Origin: CBDFHF01 sp965247565
GTDB taxonomy: Bacteria > Pseudomonadota > Gammaproteobacteria > Methylococcales > Methylomonadaceae
DNA length: 64,000 bases
Reading direction: 5' to 3'
Assembly (NCBI GenBank): GCA_965247565.1
Contig: CBDFHF010000001.1
Coordinates: 124,001 to 188,000, forward strand
The notes beneath the pieces are model-generated. The model saw nothing but the letters and a program-made list of their open reading frames with translations, was not told the DNA's origin and did no database searches. Numbering within the stretch: the stretch's first letter is position 1; every line of letters starts with the position of its first letter. The position numbers and the translations under genes were made by a program. Positions 46,017 through 55,219 of the stretch are shown here, piece after piece.

Positions 46017-46882
46017 TTCAGCCACAACTACTTATCAATTTATATCAGCAAGCCTGCGAAATTGATGTGCAGGCGTTCAAGCCGGGCAATGTCAGTATTT
46101 ATGCGGAAGGTCATGACATGACAGTGGCTGATTTTAGAATCAGTGCCCAAGTCAGTGCGGCGCCTTTATGTAACCCTGACTACTGCCTGGGTGAAAAAAT
46201 TTATTATGCTGTTAAAGCAACCCGAGCTGCCGTAGGCTGTAACACCAATTTGGGAATTATCTTGTTGTGCGCTCCGCTGGTGCAAGCCATGCAAGATTGG
46301 GTAAATACGGGGTTAATGTTAAGGCAGTCATTGCATAAAACGCTAGCGACAACAACTATAAACGATGCGGATTGGGTGTTTAAAGCAATTACGCTAGCAT
46401 CGCCGGGAGGTTTAGGTGCTTCCGATGAACAAGATGTTAACTATCAAGCAACAATGACGCTAACAGAAGCGATGCGCTTGGCGAGCGCTAGAGATCGGAT
46501 CGCATTGCAGTATATTACCGATTATAAAGATATTTTCGATGGTTCAGTTTTAAGCTATAATGAAAACTTCATTCGATGGGGTGACCGGGCTTGGTCAGCG
46601 GTGGCTGTATATGCTAATTTGCTGAGTCAATTCCCTGATAGTCATGTCGAAAGAAAATATGGGGAACTGTACTCTAAGTTGGTAGCATCTAGAATGACTT
46701 TATTAAGTTTTGAGCTATCAAGGGCTGAAAGACCTGAATTGTTAAAGCCTATGCTTTATGAGTTGGATCAGGAACTTAAAGCCAATAGTGTAAACCCAGG
46801 TACTACGGCAGATATGACTGTAGTAACTGTATTTGCAGTATTTTTAGAAGACTTATTAGCTAAAGCTAATAAGTCTACGTAA
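46013..46882 (+). CDS. Triphosphoribosyl-dephospho-CoA synthase-like (CitG family)
   Basis: This 289-residue protein begins at ATG 46013, overlapping the previous stop. CitG-family segments are KPGNVSIYAEGHDMTVADFRIS, AVGCNTNLGIILLCAPLVQA, and NPGTTADMTVVTVFAVFLE near the end. CitG moves the ribosyl-triphosphate of ATP to dephospho-CoA with release of adenine, making an alpha-linked riboside. No citrate or malonate lyase genes are near, and the gene sits between H4MPT ligases and fae. A role in making the ribosyl part of the pterin is a reasonable guess. Confidence 0.78.
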   Translation: MIQPQLLINLYQQACEIDVQAFKPGNVSIYAEGHDMTVADFRISAQVSAAPLCNPDYCLGEKIYYAVKATRAAVGCNTNLGIILLCAPLVQAMQDWVNTGLMLRQSLHKTLATTTINDADWVFKAITLASPGGLGASDEQDVNYQATMTLTEAMRLASARDRIALQYITDYKDIFDGSVLSYNENFIRWGDRAWSAVAVYANLLSQFPDSHVERKYGELYSKLVASRMTLLSFELSRAERPELLKPMLYELDQELKANSVNPGTTADMTVVTVFAVFLEDLLAKANKST

Positions 46883-46950
46883 ACCAAACCTTGGGCATTA
46901 CGTATGACCAAATTTTGATAACATTTTTGTCTTACCAGAGGAAAACAAGC

Positions 46951-47460
46951 ATGGCTAAAATAACAAACCTACGTGTCGGCGAATCATTAGTGGGCGAAGG
47001 CAACGAAGTTGCACATATCGATTTGATGGTTGGTCCACGTGGTTCAGCTGCAGAAACTGCTTTTGCTAACTGCTTAACAAATAACAAAGACGGCTTCTCT
47101 AGCTTATTAGCTGTTGTTGCACCTAACTTGATGGTTAAACCAGCTACTGTTATGTTTAATAAAGTAACTATCAAAGGTGCTAAACAAGCTGTGCAAATGT
47201 TTGGCCCTGCGCAACGCGGTGTAGCAATGGCCGTTGCTGACTGTGTAGAAAACGGTACCATTCCAGCTGATGAAGCTGATAACTTATTCGTATCTGTTGG
47301 TGTGTTCATTCATTGGGCTGCTGAAGATGATGCAAAAATCCAAGAATACAACTACAAAGCAACTAAAGAAGCTCTAGAGCGTGCTATCGCTGGTACCCCA
47401 ACAGCAAAAGAAGTTGTGGCGGCTAAAGCTACTGCAAAACATCCGTTCGCACCAAACTAA
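46951..47460 (+). CDS. fae: Formaldehyde-activating enzyme
   Basis: The start is ATG 46951, after AGAGGA. The 169-residue protein begins AKITNLRVGESLVGEGNEVAHID and carries the family core GPRGSAAETAFANCL and GPAQRGVAMAVADCVENG. The catalytic His is in the early EVAHID segment. Fae joins formaldehyde and H4MPT to methylene-H4MPT, the entry to the oxidation pathway. Codon use looks highly expressed compared with neighbours (regular GCT, GTT and AAA codons). A strong terminator follows. Confidence 0.98.
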   Translation: MAKITNLRVGESLVGEGNEVAHIDLMVGPRGSAAETAFANCLTNNKDGFSSLLAVVAPNLMVKPATVMFNKVTIKGAKQAVQMFGPAQRGVAMAVADCVENGTIPADEADNLFVSVGVFIHWAAEDDAKIQEYNYKATKEALERAIAGTPTAKEVVAAKATAKHPFAPN

Positions 47461-47485
47461 GATTCTCTTAGCTGCCCCGAATGTT

Positions 47486-47514
47486 AAAAATACCTCGCTA
47501 GCCGAGGTATTTTT
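47486..47514. terminator. Bidirectional terminator between fae and the HisA-like gene
   Basis: TACCTCG (47491-47497) pairs with CGAGGTA (47503-47509), extended by A5 and T5 on the two sides, followed by more T's. It ends fae on the + strand and overlaps the stop of the convergent HisA-like gene, so it serves both. Confidence 0.85.
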
Positions 47515-48205
47515 TTGCCTGAAAGCCGCCAATATCATCTGTATTGATAGCTCCTGAGTGTAAAGCACTGGCAACCAAAGCATGCGTGACCCCTAATTTT
47601 TCTAAATCGATTAAATCTTGTTTATCTCTTATGCCACCGGCAGCAATAAATTGTTTGTCAGGGTAATTCTGGCAAAATGTTGCCAACCTTTGTATGTCTG
47701 GACCACTATTACTTCCAACTCTTGCAAGTGTCATGATGATAATTTTATCTGGCCAAAAGCGGTCACTCTCAAATATCGCTTGAGTACCTAATTGCTTTGT
47801 TAGTGAATAATCCAAAGATAAAACAAAGCGTTTATTAAATGCATTGAGACGAGCAAGTGTATCATTGCGACAATACTCAGAACCTATAACAGGAAGGTAG
47901 TTGTAAGGATATTGACTGGATTTTTCGAACTGTTGGAGACCCGCATCTACCCAAAAAATGATGCTAGCAAATTGCCCTGCCAATTCTACAATTGACTGGT
48001 GATTGTCTCCTTGCCCTTCAATTGCATTGAGGTCGGCAATATAAAACGTGTCAAATGAACTCAACGTTAAAAATGCTTTTAATACATCCATAGGCTTCGA
48101 AGATGAACAGAGCGGCGTATTAATGGCTTGATAATTATGTCGTTGGCCTTGCCGTGCATGTACCACAATGCCATTTTTTAAATCGATAACCGGAATTATT
48201 TTCAT
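47498..48205 (-). CDS. HisA/HisF-like TIM-barrel protein of the C1 cluster
   Basis: This 235-residue protein starts at ATG 48205 (MKIIPVIDLKNGIVVHARQG). It has the HisA layout: catalytic Asp at residue 8 (VIDLKNG), a second Asp at about 132 (VLSLDYS), and the phosphate-binding IAAGGIRDKQDL. Both catalytic aspartates are kept, but the chain is diverged and no his genes are near. Related HisA-like proteins occur in methanogens and C1 clusters without a proven function. It may act on a ribosyl-bearing intermediate in H4MPT or methylofuran synthesis. It is the only gene of the region on the - strand. Confidence 0.7.
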   Translation of the reverse strand: MKIIPVIDLKNGIVVHARQGQRHNYQAINTPLCSSSKPMDVLKAFLTLSSFDTFYIADLNAIEGQGDNHQSIVELAGQFASIIFWVDAGLQQFEKSSQYPYNYLPVIGSEYCRNDTLARLNAFNKRFVLSLDYSLTKQLGTQAIFESDRFWPDKIIIMTLARVGSNSGPDIQRLATFCQNYPDKQFIAAGGIRDKQDLIDLEKLGVTHALVASALHSGAINTDDIGGFQAKKYLG

Positions 48206-48270
48206 CACTAATGGGCTAATGCCTTGATGATACAATGGAGGCTTGGAAACATTTAAGAAATTGGTGGGCT

Positions 48271-49260
48271 TTGAAAATATTGGTGTTTGAGTATATCACT
48301 GGCGGCGGCTTAAATCGGCAAAAACTCCCAGATTCTCTTATCAAGGAAGGACGCTTGATGCTGCAGGCATTGCTCGACAATTTGTCGGTTATAGCTGGAA
48401 TTGAGTTAGAGCTAATGCTGGATGTTCGTTGCCAAAGACTTATAAACACTGCTGGGTTAAGCATTACACTGATTGGCCCTCAGCAAGATTCCCTGCACGA
48501 ACTTAAAAATCTGGCTCAACAGTGTGATGCGGTGTGGCCTGTAGCGCCTGAAACCGAAGGAGTTTTACAGAACATTTGCCGAATGCTTGAAGATTGTGGT
48601 GCGGTTCTGCTGACTTCGCCATCAACAGCGGTAGCGGATGCTGGCAATAAGTTCATAACTTATCAGCGTTTGTTACGGTACGGTATTGCTACCGTGCCCA
48701 GTCATTTGTTTGACCCCAAAAAAAACTACCCGCCAGGAGAGTGGATCGTGAAGCCTGTGGATGGTGTGGGTAGCGAAAGCTGCTATTTGATTAACCATCA
48801 ACAAGATTTTAAACGGTTGCCTATTATAGCAAATAGCATTATTCAGCCTCATGTTGATGGTATAAAGACTAGCTTGTCCTGCTTGTTCAAGGCAGGGCAG
48901 GGCTGGTTACTATCAGTTAATAGACAATTTTTTAGCCTGATCAAAAAACAATATCACTTGGATGCAATCATTGTTAATTATCCCGCAAAGCCAAAATCCT
49001 ATCAGGCTGTTGTGGCTAAAGTCGCGCAGGCATTTCCTGATTTATGGGGATATGTAGGTATTGATTTAATAGAAACCCAGGAACAAATTATTGTGCTTGA
49101 AATCAACCCACGCTTGACCAGTTCTTTTGTCGGTATTTTTAACGCATTAGGCTTTAATGTTGCGCAATCCGTGTTGGAATTGTTAGCCGGTGAACCGAAT
49201 CTGCAGTTTACCTGTAATCAGGCCGTTACCATTTTTTTAAATCAGGAAGCTAATGGGTAA
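48271..49260 (+). CDS. ATP-grasp ligase resembling tyramine-glutamate ligase MfnD
   Basis: The start chosen is TTG 48271, which gives MKILVFEYITGGG, the usual family beginning; an ATG at 48235 would add 12 residues. ATP-grasp motifs are EWIVKPVDGVGSES and IVLEINPRLTSSFVG. In methanogens MfnD joins tyramine to glutamate in methanofuran synthesis. An mfnF-like gene overlaps its end by 8 bases, which supports a methylofuran role. The true substrate in methylotrophs may differ in the number of glutamates. Confidence 0.75.
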   Translation: MKILVFEYITGGGLNRQKLPDSLIKEGRLMLQALLDNLSVIAGIELELMLDVRCQRLINTAGLSITLIGPQQDSLHELKNLAQQCDAVWPVAPETEGVLQNICRMLEDCGAVLLTSPSTAVADAGNKFITYQRLLRYGIATVPSHLFDPKKNYPPGEWIVKPVDGVGSESCYLINHQQDFKRLPIIANSIIQPHVDGIKTSLSCLFKAGQGWLLSVNRQFFSLIKKQYHLDAIIVNYPAKPKSYQAVVAKVAQAFPDLWGYVGIDLIETQEQIIVLEINPRLTSSFVGIFNALGFNVAQSVLELLAGEPNLQFTCNQAVTIFLNQEANG

Positions 49261-50305
49261 CGTCTTTGTAGGCTGGGATATTGGCGGTGCGCATGTTAAG
49301 ACAGCGGTTGTTAATATCGATGGAGAAGTTATTGCCATTTATCAGATTCCTTGCTCTCTGTGGAAAGGTCTTGAGCAACTGACAACTGCGGTCAGTGCTA
49401 TTTTGTCCGAACTCCCGGACGCCTGTTGTAATCATGCTGTTACCATGACCGGCGAGCTAGTGGATTTATTCGATCATCGTGATCAAGGCGTACAGCAAAT
49501 TATTGCGACGATGCGCAATTTACTTGCGGATACTGAACTCCTAATTTTTGTAGGACAGCAAGGTTTGTTGCCCCACGAACAAATTTCGGAATCACAATAC
49601 CCCTACATTGCCTCTGCAAATTGGTTGGTCAGCGCTGCATTTGCGGCACAAAAGGTCGGTAATGGCTTGTTTATTGACATAGGCAGCACCACCACCGACA
49701 TCCTGGTATTAAAAGACTGTCAAGTTTTAACACAAGCTTATACTGATTATCAGCGTTTAATATCACAAGAATTGGTTTATACCGGCATTGTGCGTACTGC
49801 TGTGATGGCTGTTGCTCAGCGAGTGGTATTTGAAGGCCATGATACGAGTATCATGGCTGAACATTTCGCCACTATGGCCGATGTTTATCGGCTAACTGAG
49901 GAACTTAATGAAGCGCATGATCAAGCAGAGACAGCTGACGGCACCGAAAAAACGCATGCCGCGAGCGCTAAACGTTTGGCACGGATGATTGGCTGCGATT
50001 TTTGCTCTGAAGAACTTAGCCGGTGGCAACAGTTTGCAGCTGTTATTCGTGAACAACAACTGCAAAACATTCGTCAGGCTTGCCAACAGAGGATAGCTCA
50101 TAGCCAGCTACCCCCTAATGCCCCCTTCATTGGCGCAGGAATAGGTCGATTCTTGGCTAGGCAACTTGCTAAGGATTTGGGCCATCCTTATTTGGACTTT
50201 TCCTGTTTATGTCATCACAATGTTCAACAAGCTATGATAACCAGTGCGGATTGCGCGCCAGCGGTGGCTGTTGCACAGTTAGCACACTCCCTAATAACCA
50301 GTTAA
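49253..50305 (+). CDS. MfnF-like protein, hydantoinase A/oxoprolinase fold
   Basis: This 350-residue protein has the ASKHA/hydantoinase phosphate-binding signatures GWDIGGAHVKTA at the N terminus and LFIDIGSTTTDILVL near residue 142. A cysteine-rich segment GCDFCSEE lies at about 245. Among these families the methanofuran synthase MfnF, which couples the furan to the tyramine-glutamate part, is the best contextual match, as its gene overlaps the mfnD-like one. The assignment rests on family pattern and neighbours. Confidence 0.72.
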   Translation: MGNVFVGWDIGGAHVKTAVVNIDGEVIAIYQIPCSLWKGLEQLTTAVSAILSELPDACCNHAVTMTGELVDLFDHRDQGVQQIIATMRNLLADTELLIFVGQQGLLPHEQISESQYPYIASANWLVSAAFAAQKVGNGLFIDIGSTTTDILVLKDCQVLTQAYTDYQRLISQELVYTGIVRTAVMAVAQRVVFEGHDTSIMAEHFATMADVYRLTEELNEAHDQAETADGTEKTHAASAKRLARMIGCDFCSEELSRWQQFAAVIREQQLQNIRQACQQRIAHSQLPPNAPFIGAGIGRFLARQLAKDLGHPYLDFSCLCHHNVQQAMITSADCAPAVAVAQLAHSLITS

Positions 50306-51681
50306 TGATTCCGTCTAAACAACGCGTTCAATCGCTTCCCTATTTTGACGATAGCGCTAAGCTATTCGCAGGTATAGCCCATAAAACTTGGGCGGTTTTT
50401 TTAGATAGCGGTTATCCGCGCAGTAGCCAAGGCCGCTATGACATTATCGCTGCAGATCCTATTTCGACCTTAGTAACACATGGCGACATTACCGAGATTA
50501 TTCATAATGGCATAACGACGCAATCGAATGAAAATCCGTTCGATTTGATTAAGCAGTACTTGGACTATGGGTTCCAGAATTTTTCTGAGTTACCGTTTAA
50601 CGGTGGAGCCATTGGATATTTTTCTTATGATTTGGCACGTCGCTTGGAAAGATTGCCGACACTGGCAGAAGATGCAGAACATATCCCGCATATGACAATA
50701 GGTATTTATGAATGGGTTGTGGTTGTTGACCATCATCTGTGCCAAAGTTATTTAATCGGACAGGTAAGCGATAATGAGAAATGGCAAGGACTAATTACCC
50801 AATTTAGTCAGTTACCTTTGGCGCAAAAACCAAAGCCTTTTACTATCGCCAGTCATATTGAATCCAATATGAGCAAAGCTTTCTACAAAAAAGCCTTTGA
50901 CAAAATCAAACAATATCTGAAAGAAGGCGATTGTTATCAAGTTAATTTGACCCAGCGCTTTGTTGCCAGCTGCCACGGTGATCCTTGGACAGCTTATGAA
51001 ACTTTACGGCAATTAAATGCAGCTCCCTTTAGTGGCTATCTGAATTTTCCAGAGGTACAAATTTTAAGCTCATCGCCGGAACGATTTTTAAAGTTAACGA
51101 ATGGGGTTGTTGAAACCAAGCCCATTAAAGGTACAAGACCAAGAAAATCTGATGCTAACGATGACCAACAGCAAATTGCCGACTTACAAAACAGCCAAAA
51201 AGATCGGGCAGAAAATCTGATGATTGTTGATTTATTGCGCAATGACATCAGCAAAACTTGTAAAAAAGGTTCAGTGAATGTGCCGGAAATATTCGCTATA
51301 GAAAGCTACACCACGGTGCATCATTTAGTTAGCACTGTTAAAGGGTTATTGGCGGATGATCAACATGCCTTAGATTTATTAAAGAGTTGCTTTCCCGGTG
51401 GTTCAATCACAGGTGCGCCAAAGATTCGGGCCATGGAAATTATCGAAGAGCTGGAGCCGAATCGTCGCGGTGTTTATTGCGGTGCTATCGGCTACATAGG
51501 TTTTAACGGCAATATGGATACCAATATTGCTATTAGAACGCTGGTGCATTCAAATCAGACTATTCGATTCTGGGCAGGTGGCGGTATTGTTAACGACTCA
51601 CAGGTTGATGACGAATATCAGGAATCTTTTGATAAAGCAGCGGCGATGATCAATTTATTGCTGCAGTTTAGTAACAGATAA
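50305..51681 (+). CDS. pabB: Aminodeoxychorismate synthase component I
   Basis: The ATG at 50305 overlaps the TAA of the mfnF-like gene by one base. The 458-residue product has the chorismate-binding region: LKEGDCYQVNLTQRF, SSSPERFLKL, IKGTRPR, NLMIVDLLRNDIS and GSITGAPKIRAMEII. It makes 4-amino-4-deoxychorismate for p-aminobenzoate, the precursor of folate and H4MPT. Translational coupling to C1-cofactor genes suggests dedicated supply to RFAP synthase. Confidence 0.93.
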   Translation: MIPSKQRVQSLPYFDDSAKLFAGIAHKTWAVFLDSGYPRSSQGRYDIIAADPISTLVTHGDITEIIHNGITTQSNENPFDLIKQYLDYGFQNFSELPFNGGAIGYFSYDLARRLERLPTLAEDAEHIPHMTIGIYEWVVVVDHHLCQSYLIGQVSDNEKWQGLITQFSQLPLAQKPKPFTIASHIESNMSKAFYKKAFDKIKQYLKEGDCYQVNLTQRFVASCHGDPWTAYETLRQLNAAPFSGYLNFPEVQILSSSPERFLKLTNGVVETKPIKGTRPRKSDANDDQQQIADLQNSQKDRAENLMIVDLLRNDISKTCKKGSVNVPEIFAIESYTTVHHLVSTVKGLLADDQHALDLLKSCFPGGSITGAPKIRAMEIIEELEPNRRGVYCGAIGYIGFNGNMDTNIAIRTLVHSNQTIRFWAGGGIVNDSQVDDEYQESFDKAAAMINLLLQFSNR

Positions 51682-51806
51682 GATTCTTGTCTGGTAATTT
51701 TTCACAGCTAATTTCGTTGACAAAGTCTCTGTCTAGAACCATCCTTACCAAGGTTTCATGGCTGGTTTTGGCGGAGAAACGATTTTTATTTTTTGGAGAA
51801 CAAGCA

Positions 51807-52577
51807 ATGTATAAAAAACTTTCAACTGTAGGGGCATTTCTTGCCTTAAGTGTGGTGCAGACAAATGCGTATGCCGCGGTTAACTGCAAAGACGTACCTA
51901 CATTTGCGCAATTACAAACAGCATTAAAGTCAGCTCGGACAGCAGCTAGTGGAAACGGCGGTTTTAATTTGGATATGTGGGGTACCATCGTTAACCGTGA
52001 CGGTGATGTTTGCGCGATTGCTTATACCGGCTCTTCATTAGGTGCTCAATGGCCTGGTAGTCGGGTAATCTCTGCGCAAAAAGCGAATACCGCCAATGCG
52101 TTCAGTTTGCCCGGATTAGCTCTATCTACTGCTAATTTGTTTTCTGCTGTGCAACCTGGTGGCAGTTTGTACGGTTTGCAAGAAAGTAATCCGGTTAACA
52201 TAGCGGCAGCCTATAAAGGACCGTCCAAAAAATACGGTACAGCGAAAGATCCACTAATTGGTCAAAAAATCGGTGGTGTTAATGTGTTTGGCGGTGGTTT
52301 GGCTTTATATAATGCAAGCGGGACTTTGGTAGGAGCGTTGGGTGTGAGTGGCGATAGCTCTTGTGCCGATCACAACATTGCTTGGAGAACCCGCAACACT
52401 CTGGGATTTGATCATGTGTCTGCGGGTGTGGCTACGGTAATGGATAATATCGTATTTGACATTACCGACGGCGTTAGTGCTAAAGGTTGGGGGCATCCCA
52501 TTTGCAACGACAAAAGCGTCGCTGCAAATGCAACTGTGCTAACCGAAGCGCCTATGCCTGCTGCTCATAATCACTAA
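51807..52577 (+). CDS. GlcG/HbpS-like secreted heme-binding protein
   Basis: The start is ATG 51807, with TTGGAGAA as the ribosome site; the longer open frame upstream is not protein-like. The 256-residue product has a signal peptide (MYKKLSTVGAFLALSVVQTNAYA). Its GlcG/HbpS fold is marked by GGFNLDMWGTIVNRDGDVCAIAYTG and GGGLALYNASGTLVGALGVSGDSSCADH. HbpS-like members bind heme, cobalamin or other tetrapyrroles outside the membrane. The C terminus is rich in His and Ala. It is convergent with uppP. Confidence 0.75.
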   Translation: MYKKLSTVGAFLALSVVQTNAYAAVNCKDVPTFAQLQTALKSARTAASGNGGFNLDMWGTIVNRDGDVCAIAYTGSSLGAQWPGSRVISAQKANTANAFSLPGLALSTANLFSAVQPGGSLYGLQESNPVNIAAAYKGPSKKYGTAKDPLIGQKIGGVNVFGGGLALYNASGTLVGALGVSGDSSCADHNIAWRTRNTLGFDHVSAGVATVMDNIVFDITDGVSAKGWGHPICNDKSVAANATVLTEAPMPAAHNH

Positions 52578-52594
52578 TGTCGGGTTGACCAATA

Positions 52595-52633
52595 AGAGTC
52601 AGATGGCTAATAATGCTTTGGCAATCTGACTCT
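52595..52633. terminator. Bidirectional terminator, glcG-like gene/uppP
   Basis: AGAGTCAGAT (52595-52604) pairs with ATCTGACTCT (52624-52633), a 10-bp perfect stem between convergent genes. Confidence 0.5.
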
Positions 52634-52659
52634 ACAATTCAGCCGTATTCGGTTAAATC

Positions 52660-53487
52660 TTAATCTACCGTCCATTGTACCAGCCCACTATACGAAGTGG
52701 CGATTACAATCAGACCAAAAACAATCCGATACCAAGCAAAAACGATAAAGTCATGGCGACTGATATAGCGTAGCAGTGCCTTGATCGCTAACAATGCACT
52801 CAGAAATGCAGCAAGCAAACCCACGGCAAAATACGGTGCATCGGTTGCTACATCCAGTAAGTCACGATGTTTATATAAGTCATAAATACTGGCAATAATT
52901 AGCGTGGGTATAGCCAGAAAAAATGAAAATTCGGTCGCCGCTTTGCGCGATAAGCCAAATAGCAGGCCACCGATGATAGTTGAGCCTGAGCGAGAGGTGC
53001 CGGGTATTAGTGCAAATGCCTGAGCTAAACCCAGTTTTAAAGCGTCCAGTGGGCTTAAATCTTCGACTTCATTGACGCGAATTTTATGTTCGCGCTTCTC
53101 TGCCCAAATAATAACAAAGGCACCAATAATAAATGCCAATGCGACCGGAATCGGTTTGAATAGCACCGCTTTTATATGTTTGCCAAATAGCAGCCCTAGG
53201 CTTGCAAGAGGTATGAAGGCAATCATTAAATTTAAGGTAAATTTTTGTGCCGAACGTTGGGTGGGTAGACCCATAATTACGGAGGCAATTTTGCGCCGAT
53301 ACTCCCAGCACACCGCCATAATAGCGCCGACTTGGATAACAATTTCAAAGACTTTGCCTTTGTCATCATTAAAGTCCAGCAAGTCGCCTGTGAGAATTAA
53401 ATGCCCAGTGCTTGATACCGGTAAAAATTCGGTCAAGCCTTCTACGATGCCTAAAATAACGGCTTTAAGTATTAGTAGTAAATCCAT
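52660..53487 (-). CDS. uppP: Undecaprenyl-diphosphatase
   Basis: This 275-residue membrane protein of the BacA/UppP family has the N-terminal VEGLTEFLPVSSTGHLIL with the conserved Glu and Ser residues, and the second signature ALIPGTSRSGSTIIGGLLFGLSR. It recycles the lipid carrier for cell-wall synthesis at the inner membrane. Intergenic 53488-53729 upstream of it holds no recognised gene. Confidence 0.97.
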   Translation of the reverse strand: MDLLLILKAVILGIVEGLTEFLPVSSTGHLILTGDLLDFNDDKGKVFEIVIQVGAIMAVCWEYRRKIASVIMGLPTQRSAQKFTLNLMIAFIPLASLGLLFGKHIKAVLFKPIPVALAFIIGAFVIIWAEKREHKIRVNEVEDLSPLDALKLGLAQAFALIPGTSRSGSTIIGGLLFGLSRKAATEFSFFLAIPTLIIASIYDLYKHRDLLDVATDAPYFAVGLLAAFLSALLAIKALLRYISRHDFIVFAWYRIVFGLIVIATSYSGLVQWTVD

Positions 53488-53729
53488 AAGTTTTGATAAT
53501 AGCTAGAAGGCGAGTGGTAAGGTTTTGGGATGTTGATCTTAAGTCAGATTTCGAGTTGCAAGCGCTGAGTACGAGTACAGTTGTTCAATGCACATTTTAA
53601 CGTGATAACTGCTCCGTGTGAATCGCGTGAGCGGCTATAAAAGCATAGTGGACTTTAAGAATCTCTTTAGCATTAAGAATATAGCTGCTTTCTATGTAAT
53701 TTGTAATGAATAGTTGCAAGCATCGTAAC

Positions 53730-55112
53730 TTATAGGGATTTGCGAACGGCAAAATGACGACCTTTTATTTTGCCCTTATTTAGACAAGTCAGTGCTTTTT
53801 CAATGCTGTTGCGTTTTATGGCTACGTAGGCATGATTATCAAAAATGTCTATTTTACCGACTTCAGCGGCGCTAATGCCGGCGGCACCGGTTAATGCCCC
53901 TAAAATATCCCCCGGCCTAACCTTATGTTTGCGGCCACCGTCTATCCATAATGTGATCATAGGAGGGTCAAAGCGATGTTCGCGGGTCATTTGAAACGTG
54001 GCAATTTCGTCCCATTTTGCCGGGCTATTTTGATAATCTTCAATAGCCTTAACGCGCGTTAACTCCTGTTCTGTACATAAGTTCAGGGCCAAACCTTTAT
54101 TGCCAGCGCGACCAGTACGACCAATCCTGTGTACATAAATCTCGGGATCCCAAGGTAGTTCATAGTTAATTACGGCTTGCAATTCTTTAATGTCCAAACC
54201 GCGTGCAGCCACATCCGTAGCTACTAAAATGGAGCGACTTTTATTGGCAAACTTAACTAGCACCTGATCTCGATCTTTTTGTTCTAAATCACCATGCAAA
54301 GACTGTACAGAAAAGCCAAAACTCGCCAGTGTATCGGCAACGCTCTGACAATCTTTTTTGGTATTACAAAATATAACCGTTGATTCTGGCCGGTAATAAG
54401 CTAGTAGATAGCCCAACGCGTTTAATCTTTGGGCTTTGCTGATTTGATAGAAAAGTTGTTCGATAACATTTTCATGGTGGTTGATTTCTGCGCTAATCGA
54501 CAGCGGCTTAAATTGATATTGCTGGCTCATTAGCCGAATCGGTTCCGCATAGGTAGCGGAAAACAGAAGCGTTTGTCTATGAGTTGGCGCATAAGAAATG
54601 ATATCAGCTATCGCTTCTTCAAAGCCCATATCCAGCATGCGATCAGCCTCATCCAGAACTAAGACTTTCAGCTTATTAATCAATAAACTACGCTTGCGCA
54701 AATGCTCCTGCAAACGACCCGGCGTACCGACAACCACATGTACACCATGCTCTAACGAAGTTGACTGTGTTCTAAACGGTGTACCGCCACAGACCGGTAA
54801 TACTTTGATGTTCTGGGTAAATCGTGCTAAACGTCGAATTTCTTTGCAAACCTGATCGGCCAATTCTCGGGTTGGGCAAACGACTAACGCTTGTACGTTA
54901 AAGCTGTTCAAATCCAGCCGAGATAACAAGCCAATGCCAAATGCAGCTGTTTTACCGCTGCCGGTTTTAGCTTGCGCAATGACATCTTTGCCTTCAAGAA
55001 TGGGCGGTAATGTTTCTGCCTGAATAGGTGTTAATTGGTTGTAACCCAAAGATACAATGTTTTCCAACAATGCAGATTTTAGTGGCAGGGAAGCAAATTC
55101 GGTGAGACTCAC
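53730..55112 (-). CDS. dbpA: DEAD-box RNA helicase DbpA
   Basis: This 460-residue helicase has AKTGSGKTAAFG, PTRELAD, VLDEADRMLDMGF, ATDVAARGLDIKELQAVINYELPWDPEIYVHRIGRTGRAG and a C-terminal RNA-binding domain (MITLWIDGGRKHKVRPGDILGALTG). The latter is the DbpA-type 23S rRNA-binding module. It works in large-subunit assembly. Confidence 0.95.
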   Translation of the reverse strand: MSLTEFASLPLKSALLENIVSLGYNQLTPIQAETLPPILEGKDVIAQAKTGSGKTAAFGIGLLSRLDLNSFNVQALVVCPTRELADQVCKEIRRLARFTQNIKVLPVCGGTPFRTQSTSLEHGVHVVVGTPGRLQEHLRKRSLLINKLKVLVLDEADRMLDMGFEEAIADIISYAPTHRQTLLFSATYAEPIRLMSQQYQFKPLSISAEINHHENVIEQLFYQISKAQRLNALGYLLAYYRPESTVIFCNTKKDCQSVADTLASFGFSVQSLHGDLEQKDRDQVLVKFANKSRSILVATDVAARGLDIKELQAVINYELPWDPEIYVHRIGRTGRAGNKGLALNLCTEQELTRVKAIEDYQNSPAKWDEIATFQMTREHRFDPPMITLWIDGGRKHKVRPGDILGALTGAAGISAAEVGKIDIFDNHAYVAIKRNSIEKALTCLNKGKIKGRHFAVRKSL

Positions 55113-55219
55113 AAGTGTTCTTCTATAAGGTTGGTCGGCGATATGCCGCTATGCAGTTGTCCATGATAACAGATAGAGCCATTGATGAGCTGGCCAAGTT
55201 TTTCTCTTCAGAGGTGAAC

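Noticed and set aside
48235..48270. ATG 48235 as start of the mfnD-like gene
   Set aside because: The added 12 residues (MEAWKHLRNWWA) do not resemble the family start, which begins at the TTG-coded MKILVFEYITGGG. The ATG start cannot be fully excluded.
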